A DNA stretch of 64,000 nt from Phoma sp. XZ068 (Eukaryota > Ascomycota > Dothideomycetes > Pleosporales > Didymellaceae). Positions 46,602-56,439 of this stretch are shown piece after piece. How positions within the stretch are numbered: the first letter of the stretch is position 1; every line of letters begins with the position of its first letter. A model generated the notes under the pieces. It was not told where the DNA came from, did not search any database, and saw only the letters and a program-made list of their open reading frames with translations. The DNA lies in the NCBI GenBank assembly GCA_004835665.1, contig RBKR01000001.1, positions 1,426,001-1,490,000 on the forward strand. The letters are read 5' to 3'. The position numbers were made by a program, and so were the translations under genes.

Positions 46602-47087
46602 TTTGGAGATGACAATAGATTAGTGAATATGAAGCTGGTGGTAGACAGGTACTTGAGATGCTCCCGGACGAGCAGATTTATAGACAGCTTGGAAGGCATT
46701 ATTGTTGAAATGACCATCGTATGCACAGAAGCTGCAAAATTATAAATAGTGGTACCTTGCAGGGAAGTTTGACAGCGGATGAGGCCGAGCTCATCGCGTA
46801 CTCGGTAATATGCCTGTTTTCATCGTCAACGATGCAGGGATGTCTAGGATTGATGCTTCAGGTAGCCTTGGACATCAACGGAGCCGGGAGAGGAGAAAAT
46901 CGCAGCTGGTAAACGTAATATGGTTGCAGCCATCTGGCGTGTACATTGCATGATCCGTAATGGCAGTAACAATACGAACTCGCAACGCAAAAAATGCGGC
47001 TGCACAACTTTTCCGTACCTGCGTCTAAGATGCTTGAACTCCTTGCCGAAAGCGAACGCCGATGCTGTGAAGATGGAATACAGGGTA
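46602..47087. other. Intergenic, no gene seen
   Basis: Protease promoter and MAK16 3' UTR. A TATAAATAG-like box near 46741-46749 on + and TTTATAGACAGC near 46678 lie upstream of the protease. No gene supported. Confidence 0.45.
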
Positions 47088-48165
47088 TTAGTTGCGCAGA
47101 GTCTCTCTCGCCGCAGGCTCTCTTTCGATCTCGTACTCGATCTCGCGCTTCGCTCCCTTGGGATCCCTTGAAGGCTTCTTCTTCGGCTTGGATGGAGGTG
47201 CGGCTGGGCGTTTCCTCTTGAGATTCGCAAGTGCCTTCTTGAGAGCCTCATTGTCCTCGCCCTCAGAGCCATCCTCCTCTTCGCTGCCATCTGCGCTCTC
47301 GCTGCCGTCGCTGTCGTCTTCTGAACCCTCGTCTGGGCTCTCCCCACCGACCCAGTCTTCAAAGTCTTCCATCTCATCGTCTGACTCGCCCTCGATGTCG
47401 CTGACGTATTCGACCTCGCCGACACCATTCTCATACTCATACTCATTTTCATCTTCATCCTCCTCCAGCTCGCCGTCGTCGAGATCCTCGTCACGCTCGA
47501 GCTGGCCTTCCTTCTCCAGACCCTTCATGACTCTCTTCCACACGTTCGGCTCCACATTGAGCGGGCGGTCTCCATAGGCACCGGAGCGGAGACGGTCGAT
47601 GAGTACTCGCTCGATGGAGCGCTCGACCTTGGCCGCAGCCAGGGCCTTCCTCTCCCTCGCATCCTCTCGTCTCCTAATCTTGGGTGCAAGGCGGGGTACC
47701 AGTCTCTCGCCCAGGCGCTCTTCCTCCTTGGCCAGCTTGCGGATGCGGATGTTGACTTGGGTTAGCCTGGTCAGACGCTGCTTGTTCTTGTGGACGAGGA
47801 ACTTGGGGAAGTATTGCAGGTGCGAGTCGACCATTTCGAGGGCCTTGGTGTAGTTCTTGGGCAGCTTTATGCGCTCCCACCACTTGTTCGGCAAATGCGC
47901 GCGTTCAATAGCCTTGATGTAGAGGTAGAGTTCGCCGGTCTTGGGATCGGAGCGTATCGTGGCATAGCGCGAGTTGGCAAGCGGGCAGGACTGCTTGCTG
48001 CAGAAACCGGAGACGTTGTGCTCATTGCGACAAAAGGTCTGGTCCTTGGTCGTCTTCAATTTGTAGCTGCAAAAGTCGGTGCCAATGATGGACCACACAA
48101 TTTCGTCTGGAAAAGTCAGCACGAGCGTTCACTTCAGCCGCTATCTCACACATACCGGAGGCCAT
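47088..48165 (-). CDS. MAK16: 60S ribosome biogenesis factor Mak16
   Basis: Exon 1 is only 10 nt (48156-48165: ATG GCC TCC G); a 49-nt intron (GTATGT ... GCTGACTTTTCCAG) leads to exon 2 (47088-48106). The product, 342 aa, begins MASDEIVWSIIGTDFCSYK, identical in pattern to Mak16 from yeast to human. Family features: TFCRNEHNVSGFC and SCPLANSRYATI (Cys residues for zinc or Fe-S), LPNKWWERIKLPKNY, then an Arg/Lys-rich region and a long Asp/Glu-rich stretch (DDGELEEDEDENEYE). A basic tail (KKKPSRDPKGAKREIE) ends the protein. It works in the nucleolus in pre-60S assembly with Rpf1. Its divergent neighbour is MSS1. Confidence 0.95.
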
Positions 48166-48352
48166 TTTGCGCTGTGTCTGTTCGTTGCTGGTGTTGGTGA
48201 GAGCAGCGCCCGCTGCTCGAAAACATTTTGGCGGGAATCCAAGATTTCGGTGGGTCCGCGGCGCAGGGGCCACTTTTGCGGAGAAGGAGCGAACCACGAC
48301 GCCTGGAATTCATCACCAGCGCCATGTGAAGGTCCATCTCAGCGCTCTCGGT

Positions 48353-50389
48353 ATGAGAGCTGTCATCTCGTCGCTCAGAAGCAGTCGTAATCATCTGCGC
48401 CAAATTCATCTGCCGGCGGCTCGATTGTGCCTCCAGCGACGCAATGCGTGCCCTAGCAGCCATCCTCTGCGCCAGCCCTTGAGCTTGAGCCTCATCCAGC
48501 ATCGCCAGTACCATTCCCACCTCGGCGAACCGACCATCTACGCGCTCTCTACAGCCTCTGGAAAAGCTGCCATAGCTGTCATTCGCATATCAGGCCCAGC
48601 ATGTAGACAGGTACGATATACGACATTATCCATTGGACTCGGCGTCGCCATACTTATATGTCCTAGATATATCAAGGCCTGTGTCCCTCCACGGCTTTTC
48701 CAAAGCCTCGATATGCGACCCTGCGCAAGCTCTATAGCCCAAACCAACCACCGTCACCCGCCACCCTGCTCGACTCCGGCGCACTCGTCCTCTACTTCCC
48801 CAGCCCAAACACGGTCACTGGTGAAGACCTGCTCGAGTTGCATGTCCATGGTGGCCCTGCTATCGTTCGTGCAGTACTTGCTGCCATTCCTCAGTGTGCC
48901 GTGTCCACCGAAGGATCTACCCTGCAGTCGATCCGTTACGCTGAGCCTGGAGAGTTTACGCGCCGCGCATTCGCCAACAATCGCATGGACCTGCCCCAAA
49001 TCGAGTCGCTAGGAGAAACACTATCTGCCTCGACCGAACAACAGCGCCAGATCTCAGTGCGAGGTACAACGTCGTCGCTTGCTGTCCGCTACGAGCAATG
49101 GCGCATGTTGCTACTAGCTGCCAGAGGAGAGCTGGAAGCCCTTATTGACTTCTCCGAGGACCAACACTTCGATGAGTCTCCAGCGCAGCTTTGCGCATCC
49201 GTGGCAGAACAAGTGCAGGGCTTGCGCGCACAGATGGAGGCACACGTAGCCAATGCGGTTCGTGGAGAGCTTCTCCGTAACGGCATAAGCATGGCTCTTC
49301 TTGGAGCACCCAATGCTGGCAAGAGCAGCTTGCTGAATCGCATTGTTGGGCGAGAGGCTGCCATTGTTTCACAAGAAGCCGGCACAACAAGAGACATCGT
49401 CGAAGTTAGCGTCGACTTGGGTGGTTGGTTGGTTAAGATCGGTGACATGGCTGGCTTGCGCAGAGCCGGCCTGGTAGGAGCAGACGTGGTCGGTGCAGTC
49501 GAACAAGAAGGCATCAAGCGCGCCAAACAACGAGCACTCGAGTCGGATGTCTTGATCGTGGTCCAAGACGCGACAACAGCAATGGACCCCGAGGTCACAG
49601 AGACGGCGAAGCAATGTTTCGAATTAGGCATCAACGTCGTCGTCGCAGTGAACAAGATTGATCAGCTTTCGGTCGCTGGTGCTGATGATGCATGGAAGAC
49701 AAAGATCCACTCGACTCTCGGCATTGCAGAGTCGCGCATCTCGTTCATCTCCTGTAGAGAAGCATCCACCACGGCAACAACTACCCCGAATAGAAGCGAC
49801 CCAGGAAATATGCAGTCTTTCCTGACCACCCTCATGCAAGCCTTCCGCGACATGACCGCCGCCCTGGTCCCCGACTCGGACCCTGACCCATCCATCTGGC
49901 AAGAATCCCTCGGCGCGACGGAACGACAACGAATCCTCCTTTCAGAGTGCCTCATGCACCTTGAGGCCTTCTTGACGGCCGTTAGCCCCAAACTCACCGA
50001 AGAGCACTCTGCATACGGCATTGAGCCGGACGCAGCAGATGACATCGACATAGTTCTGGCCGCAGAGTCGCTGCGCAGTGCAGCTGAAGCCCTGGCCAGG
50101 ATCACTGGGCGAGGAGATGGCGGAGATGTGGAGGAGGTTCTGGGTGTTGTTTTCGAAAAGTAAGTCATCATCCTTCACCGTGTTTCGGCCCCGAATGCCT
50201 TTTGCCTAGCGCTCGGACCACTGTTGGCCCCCAGCCAGCCTCGACGGTTATAGCGTGGCGTCTGACGACGACGACGGATCAGGCACCCGCAACCTTGTCA
50301 CCACGTTGTGCGGGGTACCATCGTCGTGTTGTCTGGCTTACAAAGATCCTTGCTCACGAGTGCATTGCAGATTCTGCGTGGGAAAATAA
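48353..50389 (+). CDS. MSS1: Mitochondrial tRNA modification GTPase (MnmE/GTPBP3 family)
   Basis: Exons 48353-48610, 48667-50159 and 50371-50389 give 589 aa. The N-terminus is an Arg/Ser/Leu-rich mitochondrial presequence; ...TIYALSTASGKAAIAVIRISGP starts the folate-binding TrmE domain. The G domain is complete: GAPNAGKSS (G1), GTTRD (G2), DMAG (G3), NKID (G4). The last exon holds only F-C-V-G-K and a stop, the MnmE C-terminal Cys motif, reached through a 211-nt intron (GTAAGT ... GCATTGCAG), far longer than others here. Without it the protein would lack the cysteine. MSS1 with MTO1 installs the 5-carboxymethylaminomethyl-type group on U34 of mitochondrial tRNAs. Confidence 0.92.
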
Positions 50390-50772
50390 ACACCACGGCG
50401 TCTAAAGCACAGACCAAAGTAGACATCCAGAAGTTGCAGATATTGTATCAATTGATCGGTGTGGTAGGTACCTCCAGGGCAAAGCCGCCAGGGCACACAA
50501 TCGAGCAGAAATCCTCCCGGTCTAAGCGCAGGACAGGAATCAGAACAACAAAAAATGATAACTCCAAATTAACTCCGCAATCCGATAACTCCGTCCATGC
50601 CGTCGCTCACTGAAGAGCCTATCCTTCGTTCTAATCGCGCTGAACTCCTTCCAGATCAAGGCCCGTGTGTATATCGATTCTGGCCCGACGAAAATGAAAA
50701 CTCCTTCGCTTGCTCAAATGCTTGACAGAAACGCTCAATGAGGGGATGGCTGAAAGACAAAAACGAGGTGTG

Positions 50773-50922
50773 CTAGTTTACAAGACAATGCTGGGGGCGC
50801 ACAAATACATGGCTGAAGCTGGGGGATGGTGAGCGTGACGATGGTGTTCGCCAGTGCTCGGTGCGCCGCTTGCGGAGCGCTTTGCTGGTTGGGCGGTGAT
50901 GGTGGGGATGTGTGAGTGCCAT
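50773..50922 (-). CDS. Possible 49-aa basic small ORF downstream of the micropeptide array
   Basis: An ATG preceded by a CACACAACACA leader opens a 49-codon frame beginning MALTHPHHHRPTSKALRKRR, His-rich and then strongly basic, ending LVN and a stop. It lies on the same strand as the four micro-ORFs, about 125 bases beyond the last one, so it could be on the same transcript or a separate small gene. No family is recognised and evidence is limited to leader context and position. Confidence 0.3.
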   Translation of the reverse strand: MALTHPHHHRPTSKALRKRRTEHWRTPSSRSPSPSFSHVFVRPQHCLVN

Positions 50923-51047
50923 TGTGTTGTGTGAGGCTTTGTGAGGTTGTGTGAGCGTGGTGGGATGTCCGTTATGGGGGTAGCTGCTGTGTTGCAGGTT
51001 GAAGAGATGGGTACGAAGGTATGGCGGAGTGGTGCAGTCCCGCGGGA

Positions 51048-51074
51048 CTAGTTGTAGCCCCCGCGTCCGGACAT
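51048..51074 (-). CDS. Micropeptide ORF 4 of 4: MSGRGGYN
   Basis: Nine codons including the stop: ATG TCC GGA CGC GGG GGC TAC AAC TAG. It is the last (3'-most) of four minus-strand micro-ORFs with the same C-terminal Gly-Arg-Gly/Asp-Gly-Tyr-Asn. It is preceded by a CA-rich leader (CATCACACCACACCTCATTCATC). The Gly, Arg, Gly codons differ from the other units mainly at third positions, while Tyr and Asn codons are invariant. Confidence 0.6.
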   Translation of the reverse strand: MSGRGGYN

Positions 51075-51175
51075 GATGAATGAGGTGTGGTGTGATGTTG
51101 TTTCAGGCTGTGGACGCGTTGCTCGGTCGCTGATTGTCGTGCTTGGCAGTACTACTCGATGGCGAGCTCGAAGGC

Positions 51176-51202
51176 TTAGTTGTATCCTCCTCGGCCGGCC
51201 AT
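51176..51202 (-). CDS. Micropeptide ORF 3 of 4: MAGRGGYN
   Basis: ATG GCC GGC CGA GGA GGA TAC AAC TAA, preceded by CCAAACCTACCTTCACA. It differs from MSGRGGYN by one residue (Ala for Ser at position 2) plus several synonymous changes. A longer frame runs into this ORF from upstream in the same phase but has no ATG at its 5' end. Confidence 0.6.
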   Translation of the reverse strand: MAGRGGYN

Positions 51203-51308
51203 TGTGAAGGTAGGTTTGGTACTGGATTTGAGTCGTCGAAGGCGTCTCTTGACTGATTCGATGATCGAGCGTGGCGTTCGAGGTTGTTTGCGTTGCTTCC
51301 TGGAAGCT

Positions 51309-51332
51309 CTAGTTGTATCCGTCTCGGCCCAT
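51309..51332 (-). CDS. Micropeptide ORF 2 of 4: MGRDGYN
   Basis: ATG GGC CGA GAC GGA TAC AAC TAG, preceded by TGATCTCATCGAACCA. It encodes exactly the same seven residues as unit 1 but with four silent codon changes including the stop codon, the pattern expected when a peptide is under selection. Confidence 0.6.
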   Translation of the reverse strand: MGRDGYN

Positions 51333-51357
51333 TGGTTCGATGAGATCAACATATAAC

Positions 51358-51376
51358 GTGGTGGTGGTGGTGGTGG
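51358..51376. repeat. (GTG)n trinucleotide repeat
   Basis: About six GTG units, read as CCA/CAC repeats on the transcribed minus strand. It sits in the spacer between micro-ORFs 1 and 2 and would form an unstructured CA-rich leader. Confidence 0.9.
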
Positions 51377-51410
51377 TTGATATGGTATTGCTGTTGATGT
51401 TGTGCGTGCT

Positions 51411-51434
51411 TTAGTTGTAGCCGTCGCGACCCAT
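51411..51434 (-). CDS. Micropeptide ORF 1 of 4: MGRDGYN
   Basis: ATG GGT CGC GAC GGC TAC AAC TAA, the first of the array in transcription order. Its leader is a typical CA-rich fungal 5' UTR (CAACACCTTCAACTTAACACC, then ACAACAATCTTCTCA before the ATG). A TATA-like box lies about 140 bases upstream. Confidence 0.6.
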   Translation of the reverse strand: MGRDGYN

Positions 51435-51575
51435 TGAGAAGATTGTTGTGGTGTTAAGTTGAAGGTGTTGGAAGAGACGTGGAGTGATGGAGTCTTTGTA
51501 GTATTGTTGATGTCTAGGAGAAGCAGTTGATTGAAGAAGTGATGACCTGAAACTCCAGAAGAGAAAGCAAACAGA

Positions 51576-51583
51576 CTTATAAG
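51576..51583 (-). promoter_or_regulatory. TATA-like box of the micropeptide gene
   Basis: CTTATAAG (palindromic) followed on the minus strand by CT-rich TTTGCTTTCTCTTCTGG and then CA-rich leader sequence. This is the usual order of TATA, pyrimidine-rich start region and 5' UTR in strongly expressed fungal genes. Confidence 0.4.
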
Positions 51584-54274
51584 AAAAAGAACCGGTGGAC
51601 TATGAAAGGCCTCTCGCAACTGTGAACTGATGACTTGAATTGAATGGTGTCCTCACCTTTTGCCTAGGCCAGGCATCTTTATACACTACCCACTGGTTCC
51701 ACCACTCCTGCCACCAATCTAGCGGCCGCATTCGTGGCTTGCCCTCACTAGCCTCCGGCATTGCATTAAGGCATCTAGTCAGAGCGTGCAAAACCGCTGC
51801 GGTACTTGTCGTTCGTCGGAGCATTACAAGCTGCGGCGCTGCGCCGTTGGTGGGGACTAAAATGGGAAGTGTGCCCTGCCACACTTCGCAAGGGACGTGC
51901 CCAATGCGGCTGACTATGGCGGCGCGCTCGGGCCCGAGCTCGTCAGTACTGCTTAGGAAAGACAAGTGTCGACGGAAGAGATATTGCCGGTGGTACTGCG
52001 GTTGAAATGGAGAACAGATGTGCACGACATTATTGGTGCTGCGTTGAAGTTCTGCAATATTGACCTTGTTTGCCTCGGACGTCGAGGAGTGCTGCCTGTC
52101 CTTCCTCATGCGCAGAACGCGCTTGACGATTCCTCACGAACACGCGTTCAACGTCAGTCACCACTTTGGTCTCCAATTCCCTCAGGCACACAAAGTTCTC
52201 TGACAAGTGCGCTCCATAATTCCATTGGCCATGCGCGGCACAGTCATACAGCATCGCCCTGTGAGCACCTGCCCACATTCCCGCGAATAGGATGTTCGTT
52301 TCACGTTTGCTACACACGTTTCTATCGTCGTGTGGGTGTTGGCGCCCTTCTGCTCCCGGCGGCACGGCGATGCGGCGTTGGTTGCGCCGTTGATCAACGA
52401 ACACGACCCGCGAGCCGGAATCCATGAACCGCTGCTTTGGGTTTCTGCTGCTTGGTAATACCGATACTGGGCACACGATGTTCAATTATCGCCGGTCGCA
52501 CAATTCGATCCTTGACTGGTTGTCTCTGCAATGACGAACACTGTGCCCGCCTAAAACCATGCGCAGATAGCTCTTGGACGACGTTGCAGTCTTGTCGACC
52601 AGTTCCAGAGGCCGCCCCAAGGCTGACGTATTTTCAGTTGACCCATCATCGCATTCCTAACCATTTTTTCCTTTGAGGGAATACAGCGCATGGCAGTGCA
52701 CCGGTCGCTCGTTCCCAAGCATTCGACGGACACCAATGCGTGGACCTTGTCTCTGACCAAACGGCTCTCCAATTTTCACTCGCAGCACGCACTGCATCGC
52801 TGCCTGGACACTCGGAGACGAAATGGTCTAGTAACATCGCATATGGAACCCCGGCGACTTGTGCAGCGAGTATAAGTGATTCGATGATGCGTTTCAGCGC
52901 GCAATGTTCAGCTGTGCCTCAGGTACCCGCCTGCGCCAGTCACAGCACACCCAGATGGGCATGGCGGCCGCTGCCAGAAGCAAGCTTGGACCGGAGGTTG
53001 TGCCGCAATTGTAGACTGGGTTGTGCATGTCTGCTGAAGTCGAGGATGGAAACATCAAGTCTTGTGAGTCAAGGCTCACCGGCACAAATCTCGAGTCACG
53101 GCTCTTAGCAAAGGTCAAGTTCGCTACGCTTGCATATGCAACTGCGCCTGTTCAAATGACTTGAGGCCGTCCCCAGACTTAACCAATCAACGTCTCCAGG
53201 ATGCCTGCCGCTGTCTGTCTTCAGCAGCACCTTGTTCGTCAGGAGTATTTTCGATACACCAACGAGATCGTCGATTATCCTTACCCGACAGATTCGTCAA
53301 CACTGACATTGCAACGTCGTCTCACCGTGCCGAAAGATCGTCGCCGGGCAGCGTCAAGCTAACTCACTACCCGAAAGTCAACACACACCCGGATACCACG
53401 TGCTTGGGGCCACAGATATATCGACATTTTACGACATCCGTAGATGCCCTCCACTATATTTGGGCTCGCCTAATCTCGGTATACTGGTGTTACAGACCTT
53501 GCATAGCAAGAATACCCTCGGGGCCACACAAGTTGGCCGTCCATAATTACAAACGGGATTCGAGTCTGCACTCAAGACGGCCCCCAAAAATAGGCACTGA
53601 AGTTTGTTTTCGATCCGATCTTACAGAACACACGCGACAAGCGCGTCGCTAGCCGGGATTCTGCGTAGGGCTGACGCCTTCCAACTGCGCCGCGCAGCCT
53701 TTTTCCCAATTAGGTTAGTCAGGTGAATGCACTCAGCTGAACTTCCTGATTGGCAGATAACAGTGGTACTAAGGCTATATTTGCTCCATGTCAGCTCGAA
53801 TGGATGTATTTAGCGGCCTTGTTCAGCGTGGTCGGATTTGGTGATTTTGGTGCCTTTTTTTGAGATGATTGTGGCGCCCTGCTTGCGCGTTTCGGTCTGC
53901 GCGTTGACATTTGGTGTCGTTTTCACGACTGTATATCATTTCAGAGCCTTCAGTGGCTCTTCTCTTGAGCCAACACGTTCTGTTTCATGCGCAGCAAAAT
54001 GCACGTTATGCACACCAACCTATGTATTCCAAATTGCGAAGTTCACCGCAGTGTTCGGTGCAGAAACAGATCACGAAAGCCACGAACCAAACACAAGCTT
54101 CTCACTATACATGTTAATTACTTGGAAGTCGAATATAAGGATATAGTTGTAGGCCATGTCTGCTTGACTCTGATAGCACGCCAGATCCCTGTTGTCTTCC
54201 AGCAAAGGTTATTCCCTTACGACCGGACAAATTGAAAGTCACATTGCATCCTCAATAGCCTGCTTCTCTTTATA
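51584..54274. other. Gene-poor region, nothing supported
   Basis: 2.7 kb with frames up to ~170 codons on both strands, none with recognisable domains, a well-supported ATG or splice pattern. The first few hundred bases should contain the promoter of the micropeptide array. Confidence 0.5.
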
Positions 54275-56439
54275 TTATCGAGCTTCCAGAAGCAGGTCCT
54301 CACCAGTTCTCCCAAGCAGCGTCGGTATTTTCCCCCTTGAGTCGGCAGCGGTAACGGCTCCAGTTTCGACTGTAGCCACAGGTTTATCTACCTGTATGCC
54401 CTGAATCTCCACCCTTGTGCCTGCCCATGTCCGGCTATCTGCGCCCAGCTCCTTCTCACGTCTCAAATTGCAGTGTCGCTCCCTTCCTTTTCTTTTTCTC
54501 AAGCGTCTGGTCCTGCGATTTCTTGAGGTTAGCAATTAGACTCCTTGCCAGTACTCCAGAACCTGTCTCGGGCCTTGTTTCTGTATTGGACCTTGATGTG
54601 TACTCACTCATGGCCCCCTCTTTCTTATCCCGCTTTTTTGTTGGCAAGCATGAATATACGCTACAGGTCATCTTCTGTATTTGGGGTTTCAGCACGTGGT
54701 TCTGGCTGTGTTGACTCCGGTGTTGCAGCGTCGTGCGATGATGCCTTACTCTTTTCACGAGCTCCAAATAAGACTCTGATCGAAAGACGCCTAGGTGTAG
54801 AGTCCCTTAAACCCTTAGACCTGTCAGCTTCAGAATCGAAGCCGGCAGGTGGTTGGTCCGTAAATTCCCGTGGATTCTCGCTCAGCGCATCATCTGAGCT
54901 ACCAAGCGGTGTCGAGTGAGAGTCCTGCGCGAATGATGTATCGGCAGGGCCCACACCTGGTGAATATCCGGATATACCATCACCTCCGAACGAATCAGTG
55001 CCTGCTTCCTCTGCTGTCGGATCCTTAGCTGTACCTGTGGCCGTTTCGCCCTTGTCGTACGCAGCAAGATTTCTGCATCATTCTTACGAGGAACTTTGAG
55101 CTCCTGGCTGGCGTATTAGATCGTCAATGAATTTTTGTGACTCCATTGTACTCTTTATTCCTCCTAGTTCTTCCATTTGTGCAGCCCAGGCGTTTGTCAT
55201 AGCTTTTGAAACTGCTTCCCGCGCATGTTCGTGTTTCGCTGGGTGTTTCGCGCGGTCCAACGTCGCCATTTCTTTGGTTTGCCTTGCCTCCTCATCGGCC
55301 AGTGGAACATCATCTAGGGAAATTTCGGCAGTACCATGCTGTTCATACCCGTCACTGGCTCTCTCACTCTTTTGACCAACATTATCTTCCACCATATCGA
55401 TATTCATTGGTTGCTCCCGGCTTGCGCCGACAGTATCCAAGGATCTACTCCTAGGTCTGCTAAATTCTGGATGTTCTGACGATTTGGTCGTTGAAACTTG
55501 ACTTTCATCGCCCTTGTCTTGCTTCACATTACGATCACGCAATCGACGGGTATGATCGAACAAGACTTCGCACTCTTTCTGGCTCATCCCCTGCAGGAGT
55601 ATATAGTACCCGGGCTCCACATCGATCTCATATCGAACCCCGTAGTACCGGAGAGTTTCGATGTCAAGGTATTCCTTCTTGATTTTAAGGTACGTAGGCC
55701 TGTCGAGTTTTCTTTCGGGCATTAACGTGTCAGTCCCCATATCCAAAACCTGGTCCTCTAAGAAGCCGAACTGCTTGAGACGCTCATGCATTGCGTCTTC
55801 AAGCTTGTGTTCCTCCTCTTCGCGCTTCATCTTCTCGGCGTCCTCCCTCTGCCCTCTGCTCAAGTAGGAACGCTTCATATTCTTCCTCATCTTCGTACTT
55901 CAGTTTTGCCTCGTCGTGTTCCACCTGGAAAAGAAGCTCCTCCCTTTCGTTCTTGGCTTTTTCGACCTCTAGTAGCCTATTGCGCTCTTCGTATGCTTCA
56001 CGCCTTGCTTTGACCTGATCTCTGTTTTCCAGTTGTTTTTTCTATAAATGTTTAAGTTGCTCAATGTGGGTCCCCTCTCCATAGTAGTATCCAGCAATTC
56101 TTCCATCAATAGTATTCTTCGGCACTGGTTCGTCAAATGTCTCGTCAACGAATACAGACCGCTTTATACCCTGCCCCGTTGGCTTCTTTCCTTTCTGCCT
56201 AGATGGAGACTCTTCGGTTTGATCTTCAGGTGGCGGTTCTACTGGCATCTCATCGTCAATGTTTTGAGCGTTCAGTGCGTTTTTGAATTCATTTTCACGT
56301 GTGATACACTCTCGCTCTTCTTCAGCTTCTCGCTCTGCTTCCAATTTCTGTTTCATCTCAGCTTCATCCTCAAGCTGCTCTCCTTCTCAGAATAGTCGAG
56401 CTTGATCTCTGCAGATTCTTCTACTCGCGGTTCATCGTC
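54275..56439 (-). pseudogene. Decayed 3' half of the C2H2-type fungal gene
   Basis: Continues the gene upstream in several broken frames: after a TGA at 56440-56442 come a coiled-coil Glu/Lys-rich part (56042-56356), a TAG at 56042-56044, more coiled coil (QLENRDQVKARREAYEERNR), a one-base frameshift near 55862, and a conserved part with TYLKIKKEYLDIETLRYYGVRYEID and CEVLFDHTRRLRD. The last corresponds to the H-L-S-P-x-T-L-x-x-Y-G-L-P-W / EILFEHTRRLRE region of this fungal family. Further Ser/Asp-rich frames run down to ~54275. Some breaks could be short introns, but the frameshift near 55862 has no GT donor nearby. TGA and TAG are each one C-to-T change from CGA and CAG. Confidence 0.55.

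Noticed and set aside
51176..51619. 147-codon minus-strand frame ending in MAGRGGYN
   Set aside because: Lacks an ATG at its 5' end, begins with TTG and overlaps micro-ORFs 1 and 2 out of frame; the micro-ORF reading explains the sequence better.
51600..52109. 169-codon minus-strand frame
   Set aside because: No known domain; lies where the micropeptide promoter should be.
53161..53652. 163-codon + strand frame
   Set aside because: No family resemblance and no start context; judged non-coding.
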